64,000 bases of DNA from Triangularia verruculosa (Eukaryota; Ascomycota; Sordariomycetes; Sordariales; Podosporaceae), in the NCBI GenBank assembly GCA_033296885.1, contig MU863898.1:248001-312000 (forward strand). The letters are read 5' to 3'. The number at the start of each line of letters is the position of its first letter. Within the stretch, counting starts at the first letter, position 1. The notes beneath the pieces were generated by a model. That model made no database searches. It saw nothing but the letters and a program-made list of their open reading frames with translations, and was not told where the DNA came from. The position numbers and the translations under genes were made by a program. Below are positions 22,883 to 34,443 of the stretch, in pieces.

Positions 22883-24324
22883 ATGGCTCCATCAACAAGA
22901 TGGCTCGTGTTATGTATGTTGATCCAGAGTATCTTACCTAACTTGAAGTAACACGGAACTGACCGACACACAGGCCTCATTACACAATTACACCTCATCT
23001 TGGCCCAGACAAATGCTTCAACAATCTTCATCCCTGAGGCCAACACCATCATCGGCATCAACCTGCCAGATGATGGCTCCAATGACATCAACTTCTATGT
23101 CAGCTCTCCAGACTGGTATCAATACTCGGCTATTGGCTTTGGCTCCAGTATGGCCAACTCACTCATACTAGTCATATATCCTTCCGCAGACCACAGATCA
23201 GTAACCGTCAGCCCACGATTCACAGAGTGAGCTTTTCCGCAGAATTTCTTTCTAACTCTTGATTAACCACTTGGCCAGTGGCAACACTGAACCAACCCAC
23301 CAACCCCTCAAGATCACCCTCCACTCTGGCACCGAACTCTCCCCGACCACTGGCCAAATGACTGCCAACGGCACCTGCCACGGCTGCCGCAATCTTCACA
23401 CCACCTCTAGAGACAGCAACAGCATTGCCTCCCAAAAAGACGCCATCCCTTCAGATGTCCAAACAGCGCCAGTGATGTTCGCCGTTGGCCCCAACTCCGG
23501 CGCCTTCTCTTCCGACGACCTCGACGCCAGGATTCGGCGTCACGTAGCCCACGGGATTTTCAACATTGATATCGCCAAGTCTACCGGCCCAGGCGGAGTC
23601 GGCACACCGACAAACGTCACTCAGCATGTCAGCTTCCCTGACGACGACTCCTCGCTGAAGAAGTCAAGCAACAAAGCTGCTACTGCTCACGGAATTTTAT
23701 TTGCTATCGTTGCGCTGGCCATCGCACCGTTTGACACGCTTGTTGCAGCGTTCCTAGGGAGGAGATGGCCGAAACTACATGTCGTGACGGGAAGCACATA
23801 CTTTCTTTTTGTGCTGGGTGCCATGATACCCGGCATCGTCATCTCAAGGGAGCACATCCTTACCGCCAAGATGGGAACAGGACACCAAGTCCTGGGATTG
23901 CTGACAGTAGCTGTCATGTTTGTGATGGTGGTGTGGGGGTTTGTTGTCAGGAGAACCCAGGGGGCTGGGGGTCCCGCTGGAGGCTGGATGAAGCAGGTGC
24001 ATGCTTGGGGCGGCAGGGGAATTTGGGTCGCGTTGCTGATCAACAATGGCTTGTGAGTTTTTCCCCATCATGAGAACCGGGTCGAAGAAGGATGCTAACG
24101 AAGAAAACAGGGGGTTGAAGTTGTCAGAGCAGACAAAACTGTTGATGTTGGGGTATGCCGTGCTGGCCGGTGGTGTGTTTGTGTTTTTGATTCCGATCTA
24201 TTTCTGCATGTGGAGGTGCACGAGTGCGAGGAAGCCAAAGACAACAATCGAGGAGGACCATGAGCTGTACAATATGCCGAGCATCTATGACCATGAGGCG
24301 AGGTATGGCTATGGGAGGCAGTAG
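22883..24324 (+). CDS. DOMON (CDH-cytochrome-like) plus cytochrome b561 membrane protein
   Basis: Four exons, 22883-22913, 22974-23226, 23279-24052 and 24111-24324 (introns 60, 52 and 58 bp), encode 423 residues. The first exon gives only 10 codons; joined to exon 2 it makes a signal peptide (MAPSTRWLVLCLITQLHLIL). The extracellular DOMON domain resembles the cellobiose dehydrogenase haem domain (DINFYVSSPDWYQYSAIGFG, with a Met in GSSMANS as candidate haem ligand). A b561 domain follows, with four helix-associated His residues (TAHGILF, KLHVVTG, GTGHQVL, QVHAWGG) and five or so TM helices. The tail is polar. It probably moves electrons across the plasma membrane, for example for iron or wall redox chemistry (family knowledge). 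Confidence 0.88.
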
Positions 24325-24943
24325 GCAGGATAGAGGATCCTTAGGGTAGCTGTAATGACATGATGTGATTGGATAGGCTTAATTTCTGTTGAATCCGCGG
24401 AAGAAACACTGATGCAAGGGCAAAGGTTCCAGTAGATTGCTACCCGAGCCCGTCAACTGCAGCATGCGAATCAAGCAACCAGAAGAGAATGATGCAATCC
24501 ATTTCTCTTCATGGGAATTCTGACTCCTAATTAGGGTAAGACATTAGCTGAGGAAACCTTTGGCATGGCACGCCTGCGGAACACGGCATCTTTGAGACAT
24601 CATGAATACATGCCACAACCCAGGGAGCGTGAGCAAGCTCATGATATCGAAGGTAAAAACTCGGCTGATACTGTGTTGAGGGAGGGTAAGAGATAGTGTC
24701 CCGAACTTCCGGGCCGGTAAAAACTTGGAAGCTGTCTCAGGAAAAGGAAGCGATGTTGGAATGGAGTCAAAGGAATTTGTTTACTCGCGACGCGATTGTC
24801 GAGTTGGTGTTTGGCATTCCTGACTGCATCAGTGTAGGTCCGAAACCATGATTTATGTTCGAACCCCACGCTGACTTCCTGTGACTCTGCTTCCTCAGTC
24901 ATCTTTCTCCAGACCATATCAGCCATACTCAAGCACGGCCAAC
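24325..24943. other. Intergenic region, no gene seen
   Basis: About 620 bp, expected to carry the promoter of the LysM gene. I see nothing else. Confidence 0.4.
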
Positions 24944-26313
24944 ATGAAGTTGACCCAGTTTCTCGTATCCTCAGCCGTGTTGGTGGGCTCGGCCCTCGCC
25001 CAAAACCCCCTCACGTTCACCCAGATCAACCGGGTCTGTGAAAATGACCGTCTGCTCCGCGCCGTTCGTTTCCGAGAGGCCGTCAACCAAGACTGGCTGG
25101 ATGCGGTCCGGTACTGCTCGTCTCTTGTCTACGCCAGGACCAGGACGTCGACTATCACGCTCGAGTTCGATCTCGCCAGCTTTGGCGTCCAGGCGGCAAC
25201 CTACACGGATACACTGACCACGACTCTCCCTGACGTGAGCACGACAACAACCAGCAGCACCACCACCACGTCTGATGCTACGACCACAACCACGTCGGCC
25301 TCTGCGACACTGGTTTGCGGCGCCGTTCACATAGTCGCGGCTGGAGACACATGCTACTCGATTTACAGCCAGTACGGCCTCACTTTCAACCAGTTGCGCG
25401 ATCTCAACCCTGGCATCAACCTTTTCTGCAGCAATCTCGTGCTGGGGGCTAGTTTATGCGTCAGTGTTTTGTTCGGCGGCGGCAACCCAACCACTACCAC
25501 CACCACCACCACCACAACCTCATTCTCGGCGACCATCACATCTTCGCCAACCCTATTCATCCCCAAGGCGAAGCGCAGCAATGCCGCCGAGGCCGAGTAC
25601 TGCGCCGAAGGGGAGGCACCGGCTGTTGCCCGGCCGGTGGTCTGGGAGGCTGAGCCCGTCAACCGCGTGCAGGCGGCTTGCTCTTGCATCATGTGGAGGG
25701 ACGTGTCGGTCCATCCGATCGCCACAGTCGTTATCTCCCCTACGGCCATCCGAGCGTCAGCCTTTCTCACAGCTGACCCAACAGGAACAGTGACCACTCG
25801 CTCTGTCAGCGTGATTACCCAGTACCGCACCACCACGATCCAGGTTCTCACTGGCACCACCATCACCCCGAGCACGTCGACCGTTACATCCACCTCCAGT
25901 TCCACCAGCAGCAGCGTGAGCACCATTGTTTTGCCCACGCAAACATCGTACCGTGCCTTCAACTGCGGCAGTGATGATGCTTTAGCCCAGTGCTGTGTTG
26001 GTGCCGGTATCTTGGGTACCCTTGTTGGTCTTGACTGTAAGTTCGACTTCATCCCGTCCACGCCCATCCCGGCCACTAACAACAAGGAAACAGGCGATGG
26101 TAACTTCGACACCAGCCATGGTCCTTGCTCACCCGGTAGAGGCGTCGCGCTGTGCTGCTCCGAATTGATTGTAAGTTACGCTACTCTCCCATCTCAGTCC
26201 AGACACAGCCTATCTGACACCTCACCGAACAGCCTGCCGCAGCCACGACGGGAACCAGCTGCTTTCTCCCAATTCCCGTCGTCCGTCGTACCGCGGTCCC
26301 CATGCCGTGGTGA
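24944..26313 (+). CDS. Secreted LysM protein with C-terminal hydrophobin-like eight-cysteine domain
   Basis: Exons 24944-26170 and 26233-26313 with a 62-bp GT-AG intron; 435 residues. Signal peptide MKLTQFLVSSAVLVGSALAQ. Residues 21-95 are an unknown Cys-containing domain. Thr-rich linkers flank a LysM module (about 128-173, HIVAAGDTCYSIYSQYGLTF and LNPGINLFC), a chitin-binding fold. The C-terminus has cysteines at about 341, 350/351, 365, 395, 404/405 and 419. That is the order C-CC-C-C-CC-C with spacings 8, 13, 29, 8 and 13, inside the range described for hydrophobins. The last cysteine is only encoded after the intron, so a single-exon reading would miss the pattern. Likely acts at the cell surface, binding chitin and possibly coating it (inference). 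Confidence 0.8.
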
Positions 26314-26820
26314 GGGGCGCATTATCTTGTTTTGGCTTTGTTTACTTCAGAGACGTGTGGGTTCGAGGCGAGCGGGAAATGGTGTACCTACGGACCTGCT
26401 TCGTCTATTTGCAAAGAATTAATGTTACTTTACTTGTTATATTTTGGTTGTTGTCGCGTTGGAATGTAATTCTCGTACCTTATTACCTAGTCAAAGCAAG
26501 GGCTTCACGTGATGGCGCTTGGCGTTTGTGGGGTGGTGGAAAACCCGCGTCATTACCCAGAGGGGAGTGCGTTTAGGGGACTGGAGGGCGGTCGCATACC
26601 TACGGTACCTCTACCATCAGAGAAGCTCTGTCGGACAGTCGTGCTTGCGGAAAACTGCTGTTGCCATGGATCGCAGTCAATTAGGGTGACCTCAGACTCA
26701 GACTTCTACCTATGTGCCAATCCCAAATGGCCCTCTATCCCCCGCTATTCCTCTGCCCCTCCTCGCTCCACGTCCTGGTCTGCGACTCGTCCTCCAGCAG
26801 CTACGACAGCGGCGCCCACC
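26314..26820. other. Intergenic region, no gene seen
   Basis: About 500 bp between the LysM gene and the conserved 769 aa protein gene; 3' UTR and promoter expected. Confidence 0.4.
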
Positions 26821-29198
26821 ATGGCCAGAAAGAAGTCTTCCTCCCAAGAGGACCTCGTCGAGGCTGAGAGTGACCTGGGCCACCAGAAATTGGTCAGGTC
26901 CCAGCAGCAGCTCATAATTTGCAGAAACAAGTGCGTCTTCCCCCACCGTCTTGTCTTGCCATCGCCTGCTGACTCGACGTCTTGTTCGCGCAAAAAAGAC
27001 ATTGGAGATATATCTCCTCTTTCCACGGCCCATGGCTCCAGCTACCTCCCGAGGTGATCGAGACTCTGGCCAACATCAACTACAACACCCCCCGACCGCG
27101 ACCCATCGATCCCGCCGTTTTCTTCGACCTGGTCAAGATCAGACGACTTGTCGACGAGGCGATCGACTTGGCTGTGCGCGCGGCGAGCGGTGTTGCGTCC
27201 TTGAACCAGCAGAGCATACCCGGTTTGCACCATGCAGCAGCCCTAGGCTTGGGCTTTGGTTTTCGACCAGGAAGCCAGGCGAAATTAAGCCCTGAAAGAA
27301 AACATCGGATGCGAAAAGATGCGACGCACAGGCTCTGCAAGGCATACCGGCTGGACGAAATAGCATGTAGCGTCTCGACCATGCAAAGTGCTTCGGCACT
27401 GGAAGAGGTTGCCTCCCTGGTGTTGCAGCGGAACCCAGATGACAACGATGCCAAATATGTGCATTTTTTCCACGAGAAGATTCCGAGTCGCCAGCTTGCC
27501 GAGTGCACCAGTCTCCAGCCGCTCGACGAAGCGATACAGGAGAACCCCTCAGAGCCAGAGCCCCTGAGAACGCGAGGCATTGTGCGCATATTTAAGGAGG
27601 ACTACCAGGGGGCCGTTGTCGACTTTACAGAGTCTCTCAGGGTCCACCGCCTTCGTCGACCAGTCCATCGCTATCCCACCGATGGGGACCACACGGAACA
27701 GCAACTGGCTCAAGGGACGTCGCGAAGAACTGAGGACATTATTCTGAAGGAGGACGAACACCCGAGCAGCTTGGAGAGCCAGCTCTTGTTCCAGCGTGCC
27801 GGTGTCTACTTGACCATGGCTTGCCAGCACGTGGCTGTCGCCTTTCCCAATGACGGCCCCGAAGCGTCAGTCGTCTCATCTCCCGAGGTTCTGGAAGCGA
27901 GGCAACTCGTACGGCAGAATGCCAAAAGAGCGCTCCGTGATTACATGACCTACCTGTCGTATTTTGAGTACTCGCCCGATCTACCCTTGGACATAGCCGA
28001 GGACTTTGCCCGCAAGGTGAACTTTGTCGCTAATGGCGTCCGCGTTCCCCGTCACAGCGCCAGATCTAGATCGCCTGTTGGCAACGAGGACAAAGCCACG
28101 CGGAAACCACACCGTACATACCTTCTCTCAGACCTTTTTGCTCCTTCGCCTCCACCAGATCTGCCAGCATATCCCGTAACGGATCTGCTAGGGCCACGGA
28201 TATCACCATCACCCGCCGTGTCCATTGCCACCACAGAAACACTGACATATCACCCCCTTCTGGCAGATGCTCTCCACGCCTTGTTGCTTTGCCACTGCCT
28301 AATACAGACTTCAGCCAAGGAACTCCTTCGACACGCCTACATGGTTGCACGTCTGGCCCGTCTCGCAGATGGCTACCCGGCCTTTCAAGCCAGCCGTTCC
28401 CCCGCCCGGGCCGACTGGGTAGAGGTCTTGCGAGCAGGTGGGAACTGGATCCAGCTAGCAGGAGCATGGGATGACCTCTGCGCGCCGGCACCTGTTCCCG
28501 TCTTCCACCCACAACAACCTCACAGCTCTTCATCCCAGCAGCAGCTGGGCGGCGCCGCTAGGCCCGCACTGCCATCGTGTGACAGCAACGGGAGTGCGTC
28601 ATCAGCAAACGGGACTGAGGCCGGGCCTGTAACCCCACCAGTCTCGAAGGAACTGCCCGCCATCCCGTTTCCAGTTGCAGTTGAAACAGAAAAACAGCGA
28701 AAAGACCGGCTTCATCATCAGATAGTGCTTGACGCTCTGGGCGACGAGCGCGTTAGCGACGAATCGAGCTTTAGACAAGCGGTTCTGGCTAGACAACTCC
28801 GCGCCGAGCACGATTACCAGCTCGCCAACGCAGTTGCTTCCCTACGTGCGCAGATCACCTCGGGGGCGCTCGCCAACAACGATGGCGGCGGCGGCGATGA
28901 CGAGGACAGTTCCGTATCCAATGGCGATATCGACATTGATGGCCAGAAGGTAACCAGCGATGGCAACGGTGGCGTTGTCGTCGCTCGTGTGAGCAATGGG
29001 GGGGAAGGGAAGAGACACGCTTTGGAGAAGGACTACCCCATTAGTAGCGATAGAGCTTTGGCGGTGGCCAGGTGGGTTTTGGACGCGCCGCCCAACGCGG
29101 GGATCATACCTGGCGATGGAAGGAAGAAGAAGAAGAAAGGGCCAGCGAGAAGAAGATCTGTTGCTGCGGCTGTCGCTGTCGGCGGCGCGGAAATCTGA
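26821..29198 (+). CDS. Conserved fungal protein with TPR-like helical region, function unknown
   Basis: Exons 26821-26930 and 26999-29198 with a 68-bp intron; 769 residues. The splice joins RNK to HWRYISSFHGPWLQLP, a stretch I recognise as highly conserved in filamentous fungi. Further conserved-looking blocks are RPRPIDPAVFFDLVKIRRLV, YRLDEIACSVSTMQSASALE and DAKYVHFFHEKIPSRQLAEC. The part EPLRTRGIVRIFKEDYQGAV and the following DFTESLRVHRL resemble a TPR unit. The C-terminal third is low complexity with Asp/Gly runs and ends in a basic segment (GRKKKKKGPARRR). No signal peptide or TM. Probably a cytosolic or nuclear scaffold protein. It converges with the Zn2Cys6 gene downstream. Confidence 0.85.
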
Positions 29199-29624
29199 CA
29201 AGATCTGGGTGTGGCCAACAGAAAAGAAAACCTGGATCCGAAGCCTACATGCAAGCATAGAGGGGTGTAATAATACACATGTACTACTATATAACCCCGG
29301 ATGTCTATAGCGAAGTGCCTTTTTCGAGCAGCCGAACTTATAATTGAATCGACGGGATTCGGCGGAGCAAAGTAAAAAAAAGATATCAATTCTATATTAT
29401 ATATACATTTCGCCAGGTACCTCATCGCATCCATAGAAGAATGTGGACCGAGAAAAAAAAAATGGACAGCCGGAAAACAGTAAAGGCAAAACGTTGTTAG
29501 GTATCCCGTTTTCACCTTTCTCTCAAAAAGATTATCCTTTTCCATATACGAGGCAAAATCTTTCGATAAAGGTTTGTCTATCCAACAAACATACAATACA
29601 AACGACAGGCAATAATATTCTGCT
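29199..29624. other. Convergent 3' intergenic region
   Basis: About 425 bp between two convergent stops, partly A/T-rich; shared 3' UTR/terminator space. No gene seen. Confidence 0.4.
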
Positions 29625-32600
29625 TCACCAGTTTCCAGCGCCGCCATGGCCCCCGCCACCGCCACTGGTGATGTTGCCGCTGGCAAGGTACGCCGAAATG
29701 TCGCTCATGCCATCCGCCTCGAGGATGTTGAGCAGCTGCGTCTGCTGCTCCTGCGTCAGGCTGTCGTGGCGCTCGTTGCCACCAAAGTATTGGTTCCCAT
29801 AGCCTTCCCACGACAGCAGACCCGCCGACGTTGGGTTGTGCCATGGGTTTGCTGTCTCCATCGGTAAGCCGCCGTGAAACGGGCTATAGGGGTTGTGAGC
29901 GCTGGGCGGCGGTTGCTGAAGTTGTTGCTGATGCAGTTGCGAATGTGGTTGCAGCTGGTGTGGTGGCGGATGGTGGGATCGGGTTTGATGGGGGGGTTGT
30001 TGCTGTTGCTGTTGTTGTTGTTGATGATGCTGAGAGTGATTAGATTGGCGTATTGAGGGCGCTGCTGGCAGCGGAAACTGGGCCTGAGGGGAATGTCTGA
30101 TATGCGGGCTGCCAAAGGTATAACTGTTTTGCTGCTGGCCCGGGCTCTCCCAGTAATTGGCCGAGTTGGTACCTGCGAATGTGTGTGGCTGGATGATGGG
30201 AGCAGGGGGGTTGCTCCAGTTGGTAACTGTGGTTGGTCTTTGCTGAGAATTAGACCCTGGGATGGGAGGAATTGTGAAGGCTGGAATGTTGGATGGTGCT
30301 GCCATGGAGGAGGTTGATGGGCTCGGTTGCCCAAATGGCTGCCCAAAAGCATATCCAAGTTCCTGATTCGTGAGCCCTGGGCTTGACTGGGGAGGCATCG
30401 GCAGTGGGCTTGCGTGATGGAGCGTTGGAGTTGGAGTTGGGCTCGGACCTCTAGGCGTGCCGACTAGTCGTGGGGAGAGGCTCATATGGGCAGACTTTGC
30501 CGATGGCGGCGGGAGTGATTCTGGAGGAGTTGGCAGCGAGCTCGCTGTGCCTGTTGGCATTGGCGGTGTGCCTGCCTTCCGCTCGGCCGCCGGAGTATGG
30601 TAGTGGGTAGACTCAGGGGCAAGTTCCGAGAGCCGACGCCCGTGTGCGTCTGTCATGGAGCTCATGGGGTTCATGAAGATGGAGTTGGACCGGAACGCAG
30701 GCTGGTTCTGGAACGGCGATTGACCCGCAAATTGGGCGCCGGGATCGAAGCTGTACGAGGACTCAATATTGTACCCAAATGGCGACTGGTTGCTAAAAAG
30801 CGATGTTGCTGAGTGAGGCTGCTGGCCTTGTTGAGAAGATTCCTCGGAATCAGGAGAGTTGGGGTCTGCTGTTAAGAATGGCGAGTTGAAGTGGCCATTG
30901 GTCACGTCAGGCATGGGAGATGACAGCTCAAATGTGACTTTGGTGTTGTAACTCTGCAGACATGCTTTTGACAAGACTTGGTAAAGATTGATAGCCTCTT
31001 CCACACCGGGCCACTTCGGGTGGAAGTTTGTAATGATGTTGATGCCATCTTGAACAAGCTGCTCAACTTCCTCGCGACTATTTTGTGCTCGGACTTCGGC
31101 ATATCCGATAGACCACAGCAGGGCATTGAGTGACGAGTTGATGGTCTGCAAGAATACCCATGTTTGGTCAAACGCGCCTTGCTCCTGATCGAGCTCAGTG
31201 GAAGAGCATGTGATGATGGACTTGGCTGCTTCGAAACAGATCATGGCTGCCTTGGCTGTTGGCTTTAAGATCTGGGGCGAGGGTCGATAAAGGATGATCA
31301 TTACGGCGTGATATCGATTCGTGAACCTATTTGGATGCTCTGTTAGCTGCTGACACATTGACATGGTGGCCACATCTACCCACCAAGGCCTGAACAGAGC
31401 AGGCTGTTCTGGGCATGCTTTGAACCAGTCCTTCAGCTTTTGATCCATTTGTTGAAACCAGGGATCTGCATCTGTTATCCGCGCTGGCCGTTCTTGCTCG
31501 TAGAGGACCCTGCGGATCTCGGCCTGCAACAGGCGCACCTTGCAATAGTGTATGGCGATGGCCTTCCGCTCACATAATCGACCTTGCTGTATGGTCTCGG
31601 GAGTGGCTTCCGGAGTTATAACATCGTCTTCCACTGCCTCAAAGAATTTGACGCTTATCATGTCGCCAGTCCTCGAAAATCCATTCGGGCGTCCTAGCAT
31701 ATGAGCAAGACCCAGTTCGGTCGTCAGTACAATCCAAACCAACCTCCTTTTCAGGTCCAAGCTCTGAGGATCTGTATCACCCATAGCCAGTGTGCTTTCA
31801 TCCCCGAGGGCCCATTGCTGGCATATTTTGATGGCGAGCCCGACCACGTGATAGATGGCTGTCCGGATTGGCATCAAAAGGGAGTACTGCACCATCAGGA
31901 TTAAACACTGCAATGTCTTCAGATCCTTTGGCCTAACAACATGGTCGAAATGCTTCATGGCAGAGAGGTAATAAGTATCTGGCAGGCCAGCCCACCTGTC
32001 CACCTTTGCTAGACCGATAGCAATCATCATGTTGACAGCAAATAGTCGGTAGTGATCTGTGTCACCATTAAAGACAGCCTCGATATCCTGGGAAAAGGCG
32101 GTCTCATGGAACACCGGAGTAAATACTTGTATTCTTTTCTTGAAGACTTGCCAGAGACCTTCTACCGTGGCCCGGTTGGGAATCTCTTTGGCGGGAATAT
32201 CGGACGACAAGGGAAACTCGAGTGCCTTGGGGCCAGACGGCCCGCTGAAGCTTCCCATGACAACGCTCTGCATGCGGTCCCTCTGGTTCGTCCTCCTTGA
32301 GCGTAGTTCGGGAATCAGCGAGGAAATGCGCAGGGAATCCGTGTAGCGCTTGGCCTCCCCCATGAGGATGCGTGTCATTGCAATGCCGCTGCTCGGTCCC
32401 AGATAGCGTGGAGACTCGACCGATCTCTCGTTCAGATGAACCAGTCCGCCTGGTGTTACCATGTCGTCGTCGTCATTTGGATCTTCTCCCGTAAGCTGCT
32501 CGAGCTCGCTTTCGAGGCGCTGGACTTTCCGTTGCAGCTCGACGACGTAGGTCCGGTTCATCTTGCGGTTCTTGGTGGTATCGAAGTATTCGCATGTCTG

Positions 32601-32942
32601 GCCGGCGCGGTCGCAAGGGGTGCATCGTGGGAGGGCCGGGTCGCATTTTGTCTTCCTCTGTGTTGGCGGACAAGAAGGGTCAGCTCAGGTGGCACTCAGA
32701 CAAAGCGCCTCTGCTACATTGCATCGCAAGGATCCCTGGGGTGGCCACCGTACCTGTCTGCACCTGCAACACGCTGTCAAGGTATGTACCGTGCCTTGGT
32801 GTTGGGGCGGCGCATTGGCCAGTCTCTCTCCGAAATGGGGGACTCTCGAGGGCGGATGGCGTGGATAGGTGAACTGGCCTGGCTGCACCGGCCGAGGAGC
32901 GTACGCACCAATGGTCTGGCGGAGGAGGGTGGCAGCGTCCAT
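29625..32942 (-). CDS. Zn2Cys6 transcription factor with fungal-specific regulatory domain and Gln-rich C-terminus
   Basis: Exons 32754-32942 and 29625-32657 with a 96-bp intron; 1073 residues. The intron splits the zinc cluster: exon 1 ends TACCRCRQ and exon 2 resumes RKTKCDPALPRCTPC. This gives Cys58, 61, 68, 75, 78 and 85, the full C-x2-C-x6-C-x6-C-x2-C-x6-C. A coiled-coil dimerisation segment (TYVVELQRKVQRLESELEQL) follows directly. The middle domain has RLFAVNMMIAIGLAKVDRW and LVWIVLTTELGLAHMLGRP, typical of the fungal_trans regulatory domain. The last 400 residues are Pro/Ser/Gln-rich with polyglutamine runs, a likely activation region. Nuclear DNA-binding regulator; target unknown. Divergent from the second Zn2Cys6 gene across a 1.5 kb gap. 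Confidence 0.9.
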
Positions 32943-34443
32943 GTCTATTTGTCTATCGGACTCGCGATGTTGCGGCTTGTGTAGGTGGTGACGGGATGGG
33001 GACGACCCGACGAGAATGCGACAAGCAGTGGAGTGTTGCGCTGGGTACCCTTCTCCCTTGGGCGACCGAGGTGCCAAGTGCCTGTCGAGGTCTGTCGATG
33101 TTTCTATGGCAGCTCAGACGGGAGGAAGAATTCGATTGCCTTGAAACAGCTCGGACATGGTCGACAGGCGTTGACACCGTGACACCCACTCGTGGGAAGT
33201 TCAACGTTGAAAGCGGGTTCGAGCTGTCAGAGCGAGGTCGCCCTGCCTTCCTTTGCCTCGAGGCCGGGCATCTTCTGGACAGGGCAGCTCCCGATTCCGA
33301 TTCGCTGGCGCATGCCACCCCCTGTCTACCTTGGCCCAGGTCGCCCAGCCCTGGGCTGGGAAGGAATTCCATTTGTCTAGCACCCAGTTCACCTAGGCCT
33401 GTGGCTAACAAATATAGGTAATATCATGATCATCTCAAGCTATACTAGCCATGCCTTCTCCCGTGAATCTGCGCTATCCAGTCTGTCCCGGCTGCCATCA
33501 AAATCGCCTACCTACGGCCTTGCTGCCCAGCTGGACGGGATTGTGGACTCGAGGCGGTTGCCGGCACTGACTGGCAGGGGTTCAGGGGTCCTTGACAGAG
33601 GGAAAGGTGGGGTTCTCTCAAGCAGTCTACCCCGCTATCGTAGCACCACCGCAGCACCAGCACCCGCCCACTGCCCTGCTGCTGTCATTCATCTCAGTTC
33701 TAAGGTGGTCTGAATGTTGGTCCCCCACCAGACCTCTAGCAGCCGTCGAGACGTTCTGGAAGCCTTGTTGTGGCCTTCCGTCCGCGGGGTTTGACCTGGC
33801 CACGGACTTGGGCGCTTGGGCTTGCAGAGCTTGGTGACGCGATGTGGGGTAAGGGATAGGTACTTGGCGACAGCCCGGTTCCTTTCAAGCCCCGCCAAGA
33901 TGGTTCAGCCCTTGGTGCCTTCAGTTGACAGTTGACAGCCGCCATCCGATATTGTGGCTGAACCGCGCCTCACCTCCCCTTCTCCCATGGCTTGCTCCCC
34001 ACCCGCGCCACAATTGGGGACCAGCTGGAATTTGGAAACATGCCTGTAGTCTCTGGCCCTGTGTCTGAAACAGCTACCTTAAGCTAACCCTTCCCGTATT
34101 GGTTCTTGTATCTGCCAAAGTTCATACGGCTCCGGATCTCACCCAGCAGCTTGAAGGAGGGTTGTTACCTAGGTAGCCGCCTTCGCATCCCGTCTCCAAT
34201 TGGCACCCCACTTCCCGCCTTCTCATCAGCTCCCGCTGCCCTGTCCCGCATCAAAGACAACCAGTCACCCATCGGCTTCACTCTTGATACTGGATACGCG
34301 CTTTCCATGAGGAGTCACTCTCGCCTACCACACCAACGACAATCAACAACATAAACACCGACACTCTCACTGCCAGACAACCTTTCCGCGCGGTGCGCCG
34401 TCCCGTCGCCAGGGAGCACACCCTGAGCTCCACTCGCCCCACC
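32943..34443. promoter_or_regulatory. Shared upstream region of two divergent Zn2Cys6 genes
   Basis: 1.5 kb without a supported exon between the start codons of two transcription factor genes on opposite strands. It must contain both promoters and 5' UTRs. I could not assign specific operator sites. Confidence 0.45.

Noticed and set aside
22528..23091. Minus-strand 187-codon frame
   Set aside because: Overlaps the first exons of the DOMON-b561 gene on the other strand and has no recognisable domain.
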